Origin: Temnopleurus reevesii
Lineage: Eukaryota; Echinodermata; Echinoidea; Temnopleuroida; Temnopleuridae
NCBI GenBank assembly: GCA_036244855.1
Contig: BQKZ01001934.1
Span: forward strand, 1 to 64,000
Length of the DNA: 64,000 nt
Direction: 5' to 3'
Position numbers and translations under genes: made by a program
Notes under the pieces: model-generated
What the model was told of the DNA's origin: nothing
What the model saw: the letters and a program-made list of their open reading frames with translations, nothing else
Database searches by the model: none
Shown here: positions 9,624 through 20,800 of the stretch, piece by piece
Layout of the letters: every line of letters starts with the position of its first letter
Position numbering within the stretch: the stretch's first letter is position 1

Positions 9624-11417
9624 TGCAAACTGATGCATTATGACGATAGGTTAAGCATAGGAGAAATAATGGGCAATTCTATGAAGTATTCAAGCTCTTG
9701 TACATACAATCCCAAATTTACTTGTTTTGCTGTATTTTATGAACTTCAATTACACCTTTCTGTGCTGATTGATTTATTATTTCCTTTGTTTTTATTTGAA
9801 TAAGGTTGCCCAGTTCATGATCAGAGAACTCTTTTTCATTTGGGCCTTTCAGCAAAAAATACACATAAAGCAAGATCATGAAGGAAAATATACACATGTA
9901 ATACATTAAATATTAGGTTGCAAAATTGAGTTAAACTAATGACCAGCATCTTGGGAATCAACTTTAAAAATTGTGAGATGGTCTGTTAGATCACCTATCT
10001 ATAGTGCTTATTGCAGTCAAACACAGATAGGTTTGACTGTATGATCATTTTCTATGAACAGAAAACCCCCAAATGATATCAAGACATTGAAGGTCTTGTG
10101 TATACGGATGTGGATGTATATAAGGTATAGAATTGCCCAATTTTATATTTTTGTAATATTGATCAGGTTATGATTGGGGAAATTGCAATATATTCTATAT
10201 GAGTGTAGAGATACAAGATAACTTGTTCATTCCATATATTAGTCACCCTTTCTGTATGTCTAATCACTCTTTTTCATTGCTGTTCTTTTCCTTGCTTACT
10301 TGATGTTGACAGAAATTTGATAATTAGTTAGTTTTTTAAATCAATGGATGGCGACTTTTTGATGGAAGAAAATGAGTGAGCATTTGATCCACACATTAAA
10401 TGACAAGCGTGCAACTGATCTGCGCATTTTTAGATGCAGACGTCAGCTGCGTGCTTAATTTCAATCGTTCACCAATTTTGAAAACCAACTATTGTATGAT
10501 GACAGCAGGTTCATTAACATTCTGCAGAAACTACATGTATACTTCCTCAAGAGATTCTACTCAGGGCCATAAATGTTGTGTCTCCCTCAAGAGATAGTCC
10601 ATATTGTTATTATTAACCAAATCAGACATCTAGAGCGAACACGAAATCCAAGAAATAAAAGGGTAGATTTATCAGCATTTCTTGCTTGATGAAATTACTT
10701 TGAAGATCCATCCTCTTTGCATTTGTAATGAGTGCCATAGCATCGGTCTGACGTACAGTACCATACCTCAACGTAGAATTTCGCAAGAATAGAGGCAAGC
10801 GTTGTTTTGTCCACAGTTTCCACATCAAGCTGAATATTTTTCTACATGTTTGTTTACAATGTTGGCTGATACGGTTAATAATATTGGTTATGCCATCATT
10901 ATACAATTGTTCCAAGTCTACGATGACTTGTTGAACACGATCAATACCATATTTGGTGACCAGAAGTGATTTTGCTTTTGCAACCAACAAAATGCTGCTC
11001 ATAGAGCTCCAGTGCTCTCTAGGAAGACGCATAATCGACACGAAAAAAACACTTAATTTGTGAATTCCTTGGCAGGATCCATAAGGTTTAGTTGTTTCAA
11101 AGTCATCATTATAGAGCAAGATTGGAAAAATAACATCATCACCATCTTCCTTGAAATTTTAGAAGAAGACTTGAGAACACCAATTTCATTTCCATTGCTT
11201 TTCTGAAAATCCAAAATGGCACACATCATACCTGGTTGTTCACGGTATGTTGAAAGAGTTTCTTCCACAGGTGCATACTGAAATGCATCTGTCTTTTAGA
11301 TTTGCTCCATTCTTCCAGTGGTNCTGTCTTTTAGATTTGCTCCATTCTTCCAGTGGCTCTGTTCAATGAGAAACCGTATAGATGCCCAAGTTCCTTTTCA
11401 ACAGGGGCCAGAAACAT
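9624..11417. repeat. Duplicated block, copy B
   Basis: Starts directly after a single N (9623) with the last PMVK codons (TGCAAACTGATGCATTATGA) and ends at CAGGGGCCAGAAACAT, the sequence at the end of copy A. Because the junction is an N, the tandem arrangement may be assembled from two haplotypes. Confidence 0.75.
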
Positions 11418-12215
11418 CCCTTGTTCCTCAGCAAACTTCATATGACCACGTTCTGATTTCACTTCCCTCAAGGTATCTTGCATTAGTTCGCAATCATCAA
11501 GAATGTTTGTAACCATTTTTTTAGTCAGCAAATAATTTTCGAAATCATCCAACGTGGAGTTTATTTTTTAACATCTCTTGTTCCTCAGCAAACTTCATAT
11601 GACCATGTTCTGATTTCACTTCCTTTGAGGTATCTTTCGTTAGTTCGCAATCATCAAGAATATTTGTAAACAAATTCTCAGTCAGGGAATCATTTTCGAA
11701 ATCATCCAACGTGGAATTAATCATTTGATATGATGGGCCTCCTTCGGTCTGTGATGACCATGGATGGTATCCTAGTTGTCTGTCCTGCTGGAACAGCGCC
11801 ACCTGTGGCTGACAGGCCGATGCTCGAGTGGCAGTCTTTGTCGCACAAATCGCACTTGTGGGTTGTCTCTGTGATGTCTGTGGGGCAGCGTTCTTTCATG
11901 CGGGATCATTTTTCTCCGCAGTGGCATTCAGCCGCACTTCTCTCATTTTAAGATGTGATTTGAGTGTGATCCTCCATCTGGAGTGGTCGTCGGCCAGGTT
12001 CTCCCAGCTCTCTGTGTTGATTTGATGTGATCGACACAAATACCCATCAAGTCTTCGACATGATCTGTCACTTTCTTCGTAGTGGAATTTAGTATTCCAT
12101 TAGCACCTTTCAAACTGGCATGAAGTAGGGCTGCTTTGTGCTTAAAACTTGGCAGAAAGTTCTCACATGTAGGTGGGTTACATTGGTCCTCATTATGATC
12201 AGCTTAAACAACTTC
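10622..12215 (-). pseudogene. Degenerate member of an uncharacterised multicopy metazoan family, disrupted by a LINE fragment
   Basis: Read from high to low coordinates: a segment at 12215-12063 with CNPPTCENFLPSFKHKAALL, a LINE remnant (12061-11728), then two tandem copies of an acidic segment (LDDFEN..., ILDDCEL, HMKFAEEQ) at 11725-11571 and 11560-11416. These are followed by LGHLYGFSLNRATGRMEQI, EETLSTYREQPGMMCAILDF and LLYNDDFETTKPYGSCQGIH with KYGIDRVQQVIVDLEQLYND. The 'L.Y.DD.E..NPLGS..GIHK' segment and its order recall a family usually labelled uncharacterised in fish, cnidarian and echinoderm genomes, which I suspect is transposon-derived. At least one frameshift (near 11130) and the insertion make this copy a pseudogene. 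The function of the family is unknown to me. Confidence 0.55.
11728..12061 (-). mobile_element. 3' fragment of a LINE ORF2 with C-terminal zinc-finger-like motif
   Basis: One minus-strand frame reads WENLADDHSRWRITLKSHLK; after a frameshift, another reads KCDLCDKDCHSSIGL and a third SHRWRC. The order 'RWR...K', then C-x2-C...C-H-S-x-IGL-x-SH-x-R-x-C, is the characteristic C-terminus of several invertebrate LINE ORF2 proteins. The reverse transcriptase itself is absent, as expected for a 5'-truncated insertion. At least two frameshifts make it dead. Confidence 0.7.
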
Positions 12216-12469
12216 AAATTCATCTTGGTTAGTATATCATGAATAAAGTCATCATCAAGATCTGGATCCGCTACCAATGCTTGTTTTTAGTGGAGTGATG
12301 GATGGGATGAACACAGTGTTTCTTATCTGTTTTCATGTGCAGAAATTGTCTTTGATATCCTGCTTGATGACAGACTATATGTGTGGAAGTGTCAGCATTG
12401 ATGTTATGGATAAATTTATTGTTAAAGAGATCATTTCCAGTTCCATTGATTTGTCGCTAACACTTGAAA
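12216..12469. other. Short unannotated stretch
   Basis: The minus strand near 12215-12250 may continue the pseudogene to the left (DPDLDDDFIHDIL in a different frame). I see nothing else. Confidence 0.3.
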
Positions 12470-12715
12470 CATGTATAACTCACTTCCATTGGTTCTTCAT
12501 TGCACTTTTTCTCCTTCCTTTGAGTATATTTACTTGTGAATTTGAACATGCATAACTCACTTCCATTGGTCCTTCATTGCACTTTTTCTCCTTCCTTTGA
12601 GTATATTTACTCATGAATTTGAACATGTATAACTCACTTCCATTGGTCCTTCTTTGCACTTTTTCTCCTTCCTTTGAGTATATTTACTCATGAATTTGAA
12701 CATGTATAACTCTCT
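12470..12715. repeat. Three tandem copies of a 78-bp unit
   Basis: Each unit starts AACATGTATAACTCACTTCC and contains TTTTTCTCCTTCCTTTGAGT. The copies differ at few positions, so the array is young. Confidence 0.9.
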
Positions 12716-12912
12716 TCACACAAAAGAATAATTGTGTAACTTTACTCATAAACAGAAGTTAATTTTGACACTATAATGACACACCAAATGAGTAAAGTTT
12801 ACTCATCAAATTGAGTTTCTTCTGCAATACTCATGTTATGAGTTCCCGATGTAATGCAGGGAGGTGAGTTTTTGCAATTGACACTATAATGACACACTGG
12901 TGAGTATTATTA

Positions 12913-13125
12913 GTGAGTATTCCTCAAAATACTCATGATTGTGAAAATCATTTACACACGATTACGAGTGAATAAACTAATTTACTTTGTTGAGTATAAT
13001 AATGAGATTGCATCCTCATTGTTGTGCATTCTCATCATTACGCTCGCCAAACAAATATATTGTATCAACTCGTAATGGTGTGTAAATGATATTCACAATC
13101 ATTAGTATTTTGAAGAATACTCAAG
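12913..13125. repeat. Imperfect inverted repeat with about 57-bp arms
   Basis: Arm 12913-12969 (GTGAGTATTCCTCAAAATAC...) is the near reverse complement of arm 13068-13125. The loop is about 98 bp. The flanking 200 bp are rich in ACTCAT/GAGTA motifs. Probably a foldback element; I see no target duplication. Confidence 0.75.
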
Positions 13126-14214
13126 AAAATGAACAAAATCAACAACCCTTTTATAATAGTGATAACACTGCTCCAACGGCAGAGCCTTTTTATTATTTAC
13201 TTAAAACAAACGTAACAACAACAATAACAACTCGCAAGTTTGTAGCAAATATGTTTGAAAACAACAATCAAAACAACTATAATGACTTGACAAAGGTTTC
13301 AACAAAGCTAAATACATGGATGTCAGGAACAAATTTTTACGAAGACAAGAAAACGTTCATTGCTTTTAACCATTCATGTTGCCCTGTCTTCTTATCTGTT
13401 ATTTAAAGCACAAAGATAGTTTTGGTAAAGAAAATTAAAACAAATTATGTAAGATAAAAACAAGCAATTTTACGGCAAACTATCACTTCTTAAAGATTTA
13501 CAATCATAATCCGGATTAAATACTCAAATTTCAGTCAAAACATTGCGATAGAACTTGGATTGTTGTGCTTTAATAATACAAAGAAACAAAACAAACAGTT
13601 TGAAGACCCTATTCTGAAAATGCATACCACCTCTTTCTTTCATACCCTCATGATTTTTCAAGACACAAACACTGGCACCGTGTCTATCATGGGAATCATC
13701 AACTTGAAGTTTGCTAATAAATCATTAATCATCTTCCAAGTCTACTCAAATTAGGAAATACCAACAGAGATGGAAAAATATTCTGAAAACAGCACACAAT
13801 AATGAAAAATATAAGATGGGATCATTGATGGCCAAAGGAATAGTTCTCATATAGTTGGTCTAGAAAGATTAATATTCCTTTTGAATCCAGGGGGCTAATT
13901 AAAGGGGTTCATGGGGGTCGTACATCCCATCCTCCTTTCAGTGTAAAGAGATATAAACAACATAAATTGATGGGGAAAAAAAAGAAATATTCATCAATTT
14001 GCAGGAAACTGAATCTTACCAATTCAAAATTGTCTTATAGAAGATGCCCCTCCTATCTGTAGCGGCACTTGCAGTGCTTGCAGTAATTCATACCCTTATC
14101 TAAATTTTCAAAAGGATGTCCACTCCTGTTTTCAAAATCACGCTCCTCTTTTAAACAATTTTGGATCCGCCCCTGACATCAACATAATGAACTAAGAATA
14201 GAAATTGTAACTCT
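13126..14214. other. Non-coding, no recognised gene
   Basis: AT-rich. The open frames at 13086-13406 and 13560-13754 are Asn-rich, low-complexity and unlike known domains. Confidence 0.45.
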
Positions 14215-15120
14215 TTCAGATGTATAACGATACACAAAATAAATAACAAAATGAGAAGGCATCATATATATGTATGCCTTTGAAATATTTATTTCCATAC
14301 ATGAATAAATGCCTGCTTAATTGATAAGCCTTTCTTTTTAAGTCAAACATCATAACCTCCAATAAAAGACAGCATGTTTTGCAAACTGTATACAAAGTAT
14401 GCCACAATCAAAAGGCACCATGCCTCGGGAACATCTGTTGCACAGCGACTTGAATTTGTTCATACACGTCGGAATGTCCTTCATCCCTTAATACAATGTC
14501 TGCATAAAGCAATGGGCATTTGCCCTTCATAGAAGATATTTATGGCAGATCTCACTGCAGCAAAATATTTCTTTTGTCCATGCCTACTTGAGCTGATTAA
14601 TCAGCCTCATAGTAGGCCTCGAGAGTTTCAGCTTTCTTTTTAAGTCAAACATCATTACCTCTAAGAAGGACAGTGTGTTTTGTAGCTCTTTGGGATACTT
14701 CATATCGTAAACAAAGTAGGCCACTATCAAAAGGCACCATGCCTCGGGAACATCTGTTGCCACAGCAACTTGAATTTGTTCACACATGATTGAATATCCA
14801 TCGTTGGCACATTTCACTTGAATGTATGGATACATCATTTGTTTTACCTTGGCAGCCTGGACTTGAAACGACTGAAATGCAAGCAAATATTGGAAACAAT
14901 GTGATTAATACATAATTGATACATTTTACCTGTAAAGTACATTAAAATTTCAGACATCTGCATAGAAGCCACATGCCACCTGTAATTTATTCAATATTCT
15001 TGGTTAGCACAACAGTAGACATTAAAAACAAATTTGTTTGAAATGAAATGAAGAAGATATACATTTCCATCTGTTACTGCAAAATTGTTCATCAGCAAGG
15101 ACGTTGATCCATCCCATGAG
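14215..15120 (-). pseudogene. Duplicated exon fragment of an uncharacterised protein family
   Basis: The minus-strand segment 14886-14584 reads IQVKCANDGYSIMCEQIQVA and then AYFVYDMKYPKELQNTLSFL. The 'LL.AYYVF...YPK.L.NTL.FL' pattern recalls the C-terminal region of uncharacterised proteins that are abundant in echinoderm and fish genomes. A second, more decayed copy lies at about 14330-14472 (shared SFLEVMMFDLKRK-like segment). Further minus-strand coding-like sequence (KSYLDGSWDGSTSLLMNNFA) lies near 15135-15060. I cannot name the gene or show intact splicing. Confidence 0.4.
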
Positions 15121-15559
15121 CCATCTAAATAACTTTTGGCATAAGAAAAACAAATACATGTACATATTTATTCATTTTACAAAGACTCTGAAAATAAATC
15201 ATTCTGATGGATGATCATTAGAATTGAGGTTACACAGTACATGTTCAAAGAGAGAGCCTTTTTCTACAGAGAGTGATAAGTATCTGGATACTGATGCTGA
15301 CAGGAGCATGGATAACATAATGATCTCTTATAAAGTGAATAATCAGAACTACATAATGCTTAAAGGTTGTTCTGGAATGCAAATCTATCATAAAGTATCA
15401 AAGCCACACCCTTCCAAAATCACAATATATATCCCACATTGGAGTTTTTAAAGAGGGTCAAAGTTCAAGGTCATGGTCCAAAATGAAAGATCATTTAGAT
15501 ATATCAAGCTTTTGAAAAGCGTCTAACAATGATGACGACCCTATCAGGGGTACAAGTAA

Positions 15560-16811
15560 AGTAAAGGACAAACCTTTGCATGCTTCCGTTCATGTGGATA
15601 AATACAGGAAGATAGATGGAGGTTCTTGAGGAAACTCTTGTCCATTATTATAGTGTTGAGTTTGGCTTGTGATGGGCTGCCTTTCTCTAGCCACGCGGTA
15701 TGCTCGTCATCATTCAGAGGGGGATGTTGGCACTTTCATGGCCGACCATCCAGCATGAACAGCCACTCGTGCTCATCTACGATGTGGTGAAGAACACCAG
15801 CAACATTTCCAGCGAGCACTTCGGCATCTCCCTCACACGACTGGGACGAAAACAAAAAATGGTTGCTTATCTTCCTAACCCAAGGCTGTAGATCATCATT
15901 AATGGCAATTCTTCTGCTGGGCAGCTGCATTCACCTTCTGGATTAAATTCTTGCTGCCATGCCATATGTCCCACTGGTGTTTCACATTGTTGTACTTCTC
16001 TGATCATTTCATTGTCGCAGCTATTTGGGGATGGGCATCTGTTACTACACCTTTGACCTCCACCTTTGCCATCACGAAGTCAAGTGCTCGCTCGAAGCCG
16101 ATTCTCTCAATGTCAGGTGATCTCCTCTGAGCTTCCTGCATCCTGACCGTGGCTGAGTGCAGGATTCTTTTGGATGATTCATCGCATAGTGTGTAGGTGC
16201 AAAGAGTAGCACTGTATCCAGGGGAGTCCAATCTTCCATCCCCAGACAGGACAACTGGGTTTGTGTATGATGTCAACATCTCCTCTTGTTTCTCCTTGTA
16301 ATAATTTCCTACTGCTGCGGATACATATAACTTCTGTGCATTGCAGAATGTGGTCCGTGAGAACATTCCAAGTTTCAGGAAGTCTGCCATTGTTGCAATC
16401 TTCTGAAAACTGTTTCCTGACATGACAATTGCAGACTGATGCAGTTTGTAGGTTACCGGCCAACATGCCCTCATATCTGGGATCTGTTGTCCAAGAGTTC
16501 CTGTGCCCATTCGTACACTCCCAAATGAACACCATTGCTGTCCCTTGTTGAGTGGATCTGTACCCTAACTTGTTCTGACATTTTGAGCAACGGCTTCCAT
16601 GGAGCTTCATGAGTAGTTCCAACAGCCTATCTTCAAAGACAATGCACTTCCTCTGATTCACCATTTCTCTTTCATCTTTGTCCTCATCTGCCACATCTTC
16701 TTCGATCATCTTCATCTTCATCTTCTTCACATCCTCTCCTACAATATCCTCTGCTCCAAGTTCGATGTTGAACACGTCAGTGTCTAGAACACCATGGTAA
16801 CATTCATCCAA
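15560..16811 (-). pseudogene. Transposase-like multicopy family, frameshifted copy
   Basis: Reading leftward from 16811: an acidic N-terminal stretch, CIVFEDRLLELLMKL, then CSKCQNKLG with later ECTNGHRNSW, AGNLQTAS, FLKLGMFSRTTFCNAQ, SGDGRLDSPGYSATLCTYTL, GVVTDAHPQI, WDIWHGSKNLIQKVNAA, ISNHFLFSSQSCEGDAE, GVLHHIVDEHEWLF and AWLEKGSPS. This exact order occurs in an unnamed, widespread metazoan family that often has many copies per genome. The two invariant Asp motifs (GDGRxDSPG and VTDxHPQI) look like the first two residues of an RNase-H-fold (DDE) active site, which is inference. Two frames are used (a switch near 16450) and three consecutive stops follow the KNCH segment near 15900, so this copy is dead. 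Confidence 0.65.
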
Positions 16812-17132
16812 GCTCCTGTATATAGATAAGACAAAAAAGAAGGAAAAACAATGAACAGTAAGTATTGGTTAAACATGGAAATTAAACATGACCTTCAGAC
16901 ATTATATTAAGACATAAAGGTAGTTAAAATAAAAAAAGAATCAAATATATAAAGCACTTTCATCCACTTGTTGCGAATAAAGCAAGATTAGAAAAGATAA
17001 TTTGTTCAGTCAGATCCTCACTTTATGTTAAACGTATGTGAAAACAAATTTTGCATTGAAATTTGATGGTTCATAAAAAGAAGCATCTCCATATACTTTG
17101 TAAATTAGCGGAAATAGTTAAGAAAAATCAGC
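16812..17132. other. Flank of the Ty3 element, no recognised gene
   Basis: AT-rich. Ends at the left copy of the GTCTG target duplication (17133-17137). Confidence 0.5.
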
Positions 17133-17137
17133 GTCTG

Positions 17138-17251
17138 TGTAGTAGATGGCTGATGGCGAAATGATGACACAAGTGATAGACGTGCAGTATTAAGTGTGAG
17201 CAGCCATATTTAATGTGTCGCTGCTAAGCAACCAAGTAACCTCGTACGACA
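17138..17251 (-). repeat. 3' LTR of the Ty3/gypsy element
   Basis: 114 bp, identical to the 5' LTR except for three substitutions. Its outer edge touches the GTCTG duplication. Confidence 0.95.
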
Positions 17252-17264
17252 TACCCCTTCCTTT
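17252..17264 (-). other. Polypurine tract
   Basis: On the minus strand AAAGGAAGGGGTA directly precedes the 3' LTR. This is the expected place for the plus-strand DNA primer. Confidence 0.8.
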
Positions 17265-17801
17265 GAAAAGAGGATTTACACAATGTACGAAATGTAAATG
17301 AAAAATCTTTCTCAATGTCAAACTTAAACATTCATATCATTCATTGGTAGAGAATGTGACATTATCCATGAAGATAAGCTTGAATTTCCCTCTAAAAATG
17401 CCCAAATGCTTATATGTTTAGCCAATATCTTCTAACTATTAACCTCATCCCAATACTTTATCAATGCAATGGCCAGCTTCCTCACAGTAACTCGATAACA
17501 TGTAAATTCGAAACATGAACAACAAACTTTAACCTTGAAACCAAACAAATATTGTCAAGCATTTCTTTAAACATGACTTAATGCCCTACTTAATCTTAAC
17601 ATGCCTTACTTAGCTTAACATAAAGAATCTGTGCACGCCAGCTTGACATGTAGAAAAAATTTTTTTCCAAAAGAACCTTAATGAGTGAAACAAGATCTGA
17701 CATCACTGCGCAATTGCCTAATAAGTTGACTCTTCCTCGAGTCCTTTATAAAAAAACTTTGGCTTCGTGCATTTTGCTTTTATCGCTTTTATCGCTGCAA
17801 G

Positions 17802-20800
17802 CTATGTGTCTCGATACCTGACTGGCTTGCGAACCATGCGACCGCACCTGGTGGTCATGCGGTTTGGTGTTGTGTCTTTGCCTTGGAAGCGGACACGCTT
17901 GGCAGTGTCCCAGGTGGTTGTATGTGCACCATCGCCTGGGATGTCCCGCAGGTGGGAACGATTGCGTCGGAAGATCGAACCGTTGGGGGTCGACACCTCA
18001 TATGACCTCGGTTCATCGCACACCTTCTCAACTCTCGCAGGTACCCATGTGTGCTCCTGCGGGTGCAGAGTGCGAACTTTCTGTCCAACATGTAGCGGTG
18101 GAAGTTCAATTCCTGCATGCTTGTCATGCAACGCCTTCATCTGCGTCTGTTTCTGCAGAAGTCGTTCCATCGTGTCAGGGTCACCTATGAGCCGGTGACT
18201 TGGAAGACTCAGTCGGACCGGTCTCCCTAGCAGCAGTTCTGCTGGAGACTTCATCAGATGGTCAACTGGTGTTGCCCGGAAGTGCAACAAGGCCATCTGT
18301 GGGTCTTGGCCCGTCATGGAACACTTCTTTAGGATGGATTTCACCGTGCGTACCATCCTCTCGGCTAAACCGTTTGACCTGGGAAAGTGTGGTGAAGATG
18401 TTGTATGCATAACCGACCATCTCCTGCACATCTCCTGATATGGTCTCCCGGTAAACTGTGTACCGTTGTCCGAGATTATCTCTACAGGGGGTCCGAAAAG
18501 CCCGAAGAGGTCGTCCATGATTCTCGACACGGATGCACTTGTCGTGTCTCTTAGTTTGCGCACAATAGGGTATTTGGCATAGTAGTCCGTGACAAGCAAG
18601 TAGTCTGCTCCGTCGAGATGGAAGAGATCCGTTCCGAGTTTGTACCAGGGTGCTGGAGGAACACTGTGTGGATGCAGTGGTTCCTTCTGTTGCCTTGCCT
18701 GGAGTTCCTGGCACGTGTTGCAGCCTTGAATGGCTCGCTCGATGTCCTTGGCAATGTTTGGCCAGTAGACTGTCTCTCGAGCTAGTCTACGCGTGCGGTC
18801 CATGCCCATGTGGCCCAAATGTAGTTGCCTAAGAATATCCTCTCGAAGCTTGTGTGGGACAATGACCTGCTTTCCTTTGAAAACTACCCCTTGTGATGTT
18901 CCAATTTCATCACGGTATGGCCAGAAAACCCGGAGCGTCGGCGGAGTCTCCTGTATTGTGTCAGGCCATCCGGTGCTCGCCATGTGGAGCAGTTCTTTCA
19001 TTACAGGGTCCATTGACGTCTCCTGCTGCAACTGTTGCTTCTTGGTAGCACCGAAGAAGATGAGGTCCACGTTCATGAGGTCCTCGATGTCCTCGCAGAT
19101 CGATTCCACACTGACGTCCAGTGGAATGTCGGAGGAGTCCTTGGGATTGGGTAGTCGGCTCAGCACATCGGAGAGAATCATCTCTTTACCCGGCTTGTAA
19201 TGCACTTCACATGCATAGCCCTGAATCTTGGCCAACAACCTCTGTAGCCTTGGCGGTGCGCAACGCAGAGGTTTGCGCCAGATCATCTCGAGGGGTTTGT
19301 GGTCTGTTTCCACTCGGAATGACTTCCCGAAGAGGTAAGTGTGGAATCTTGTAATTCCGTACACCAGAGCCAATGTCTCCCTCTCGATGTTAGAGTAATT
19401 GCTCTGCGCCTGAGACAGAGACTTTGATGCATAAGCTACAGGCTTTGCGTCCTGCAGCAGGCAGGCACCAACACCTTTCATGGAGGCATCCACCTCAAGC
19501 ACTGTGGGCTTATTCGGGTCGAAAAACCGGAGGCATGCCTCTTGTGTGATGGCGCTCTTCAATGCTTCGAAAGCATTGGTGTGGATGGCATCCCACTGAA
19601 ATGGTACATCTGCTTTCAGCAGGTCTCTCAGGGGTGCCGTCTTGTCGGCAAAGTGTGGGATGTACGCCGACTGGTACGTGAACATACCGAGGGTCCTAAG
19701 CAGATCTTCCTTGGATTTTGGGCACGGCATGGCCTGGAGATCTGCTACCCGCTGGGGGTCCGGTTGTACACCGGCCTGGGTGTATATCGACCCGAAGAAC
19801 GAAATCTTGTTCTGTTTGATGGCACATTTCCTGCTGTTAAACACTAGCCCTTCTTGTTTGGCTCTCTCCATGAGTAGCCACAAGTTTTGATCATGCTCTT
19901 CCTTCGTCTTGCCGACGACTGCTATGTCATCAGCGATGCTGATACACCCTGGAAGTCCACTGGTGATACGGTCCATATGCTGCTGGAAGATATCTTGACT
20001 CACACAGAGCCCAAATGGGAGCCGTTGAAAACAGTATCTCCCAAAGGGGGTCCGGAAGGTGGTAAGCTCTTGAGATCCTTCCTCTAGATGGACCGCCCAG
20101 TATCCAGACTTGGCGTCCAGTTTGGAAAAATGCTGGGCGCCGGAGAAGATGGGATTCACTTCTTCCAATGTGGGTACCTTATGGGGGCATCTTTTGATGG
20201 CTTCATTGAGCCTCTTGGGGTCGAGACAAAGACGTATCGATCCGTCCTTCTTTACGGACGTCGTCATAGAGCTGCACCAGTCGGTATGGTGCTCGACCTT
20301 GCGGATTATTCCCTTCCGCTCCATGTCGTCAAGTTCACTCTTGATCTTATCCTTGAGGTGCACGCTGCATTTCCGCGGTGCATCGATGGTAGGCTCTGCA
20401 TCTTCTTTCAGATGTAGTTTCGCTTTGCCGTTGAAGCTTCCAATCTTGTCAAACTGACCTGGGTAAGCATCCTTCAGATCATCCACATTGTTGACAGGAG
20501 GATGAGGTGCTTCAGGCATGCTTCGTACCTCGTGTATCGTGACAATGGTCATGGCGCTACATCCTGGCAGTCCTAGGATAGCTGGACCTTGCACATCAAC
20601 AACGAAAAAGGTTTGCGTGGTCCATGTTGGATCTTTGTACCTGCACGCTATGTCTACTGTTCCTAGACATTTGATTGGCGTTCCATTGTAGGCCGACAGC
20701 TTTGCCTTAGTGGGTCGTAAGACAGCTTCCCATCTGTCGCCATACATATTCTTTACTGTTCTCAGGGGGAGTGTATTTCCGCTCGCCCCAGTGTCCACCT

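Noticed and set aside
17767..20457. Several plus-strand frames of 60-143 residues
   Set aside because: All are antisense or shifted shadows of the pol region.
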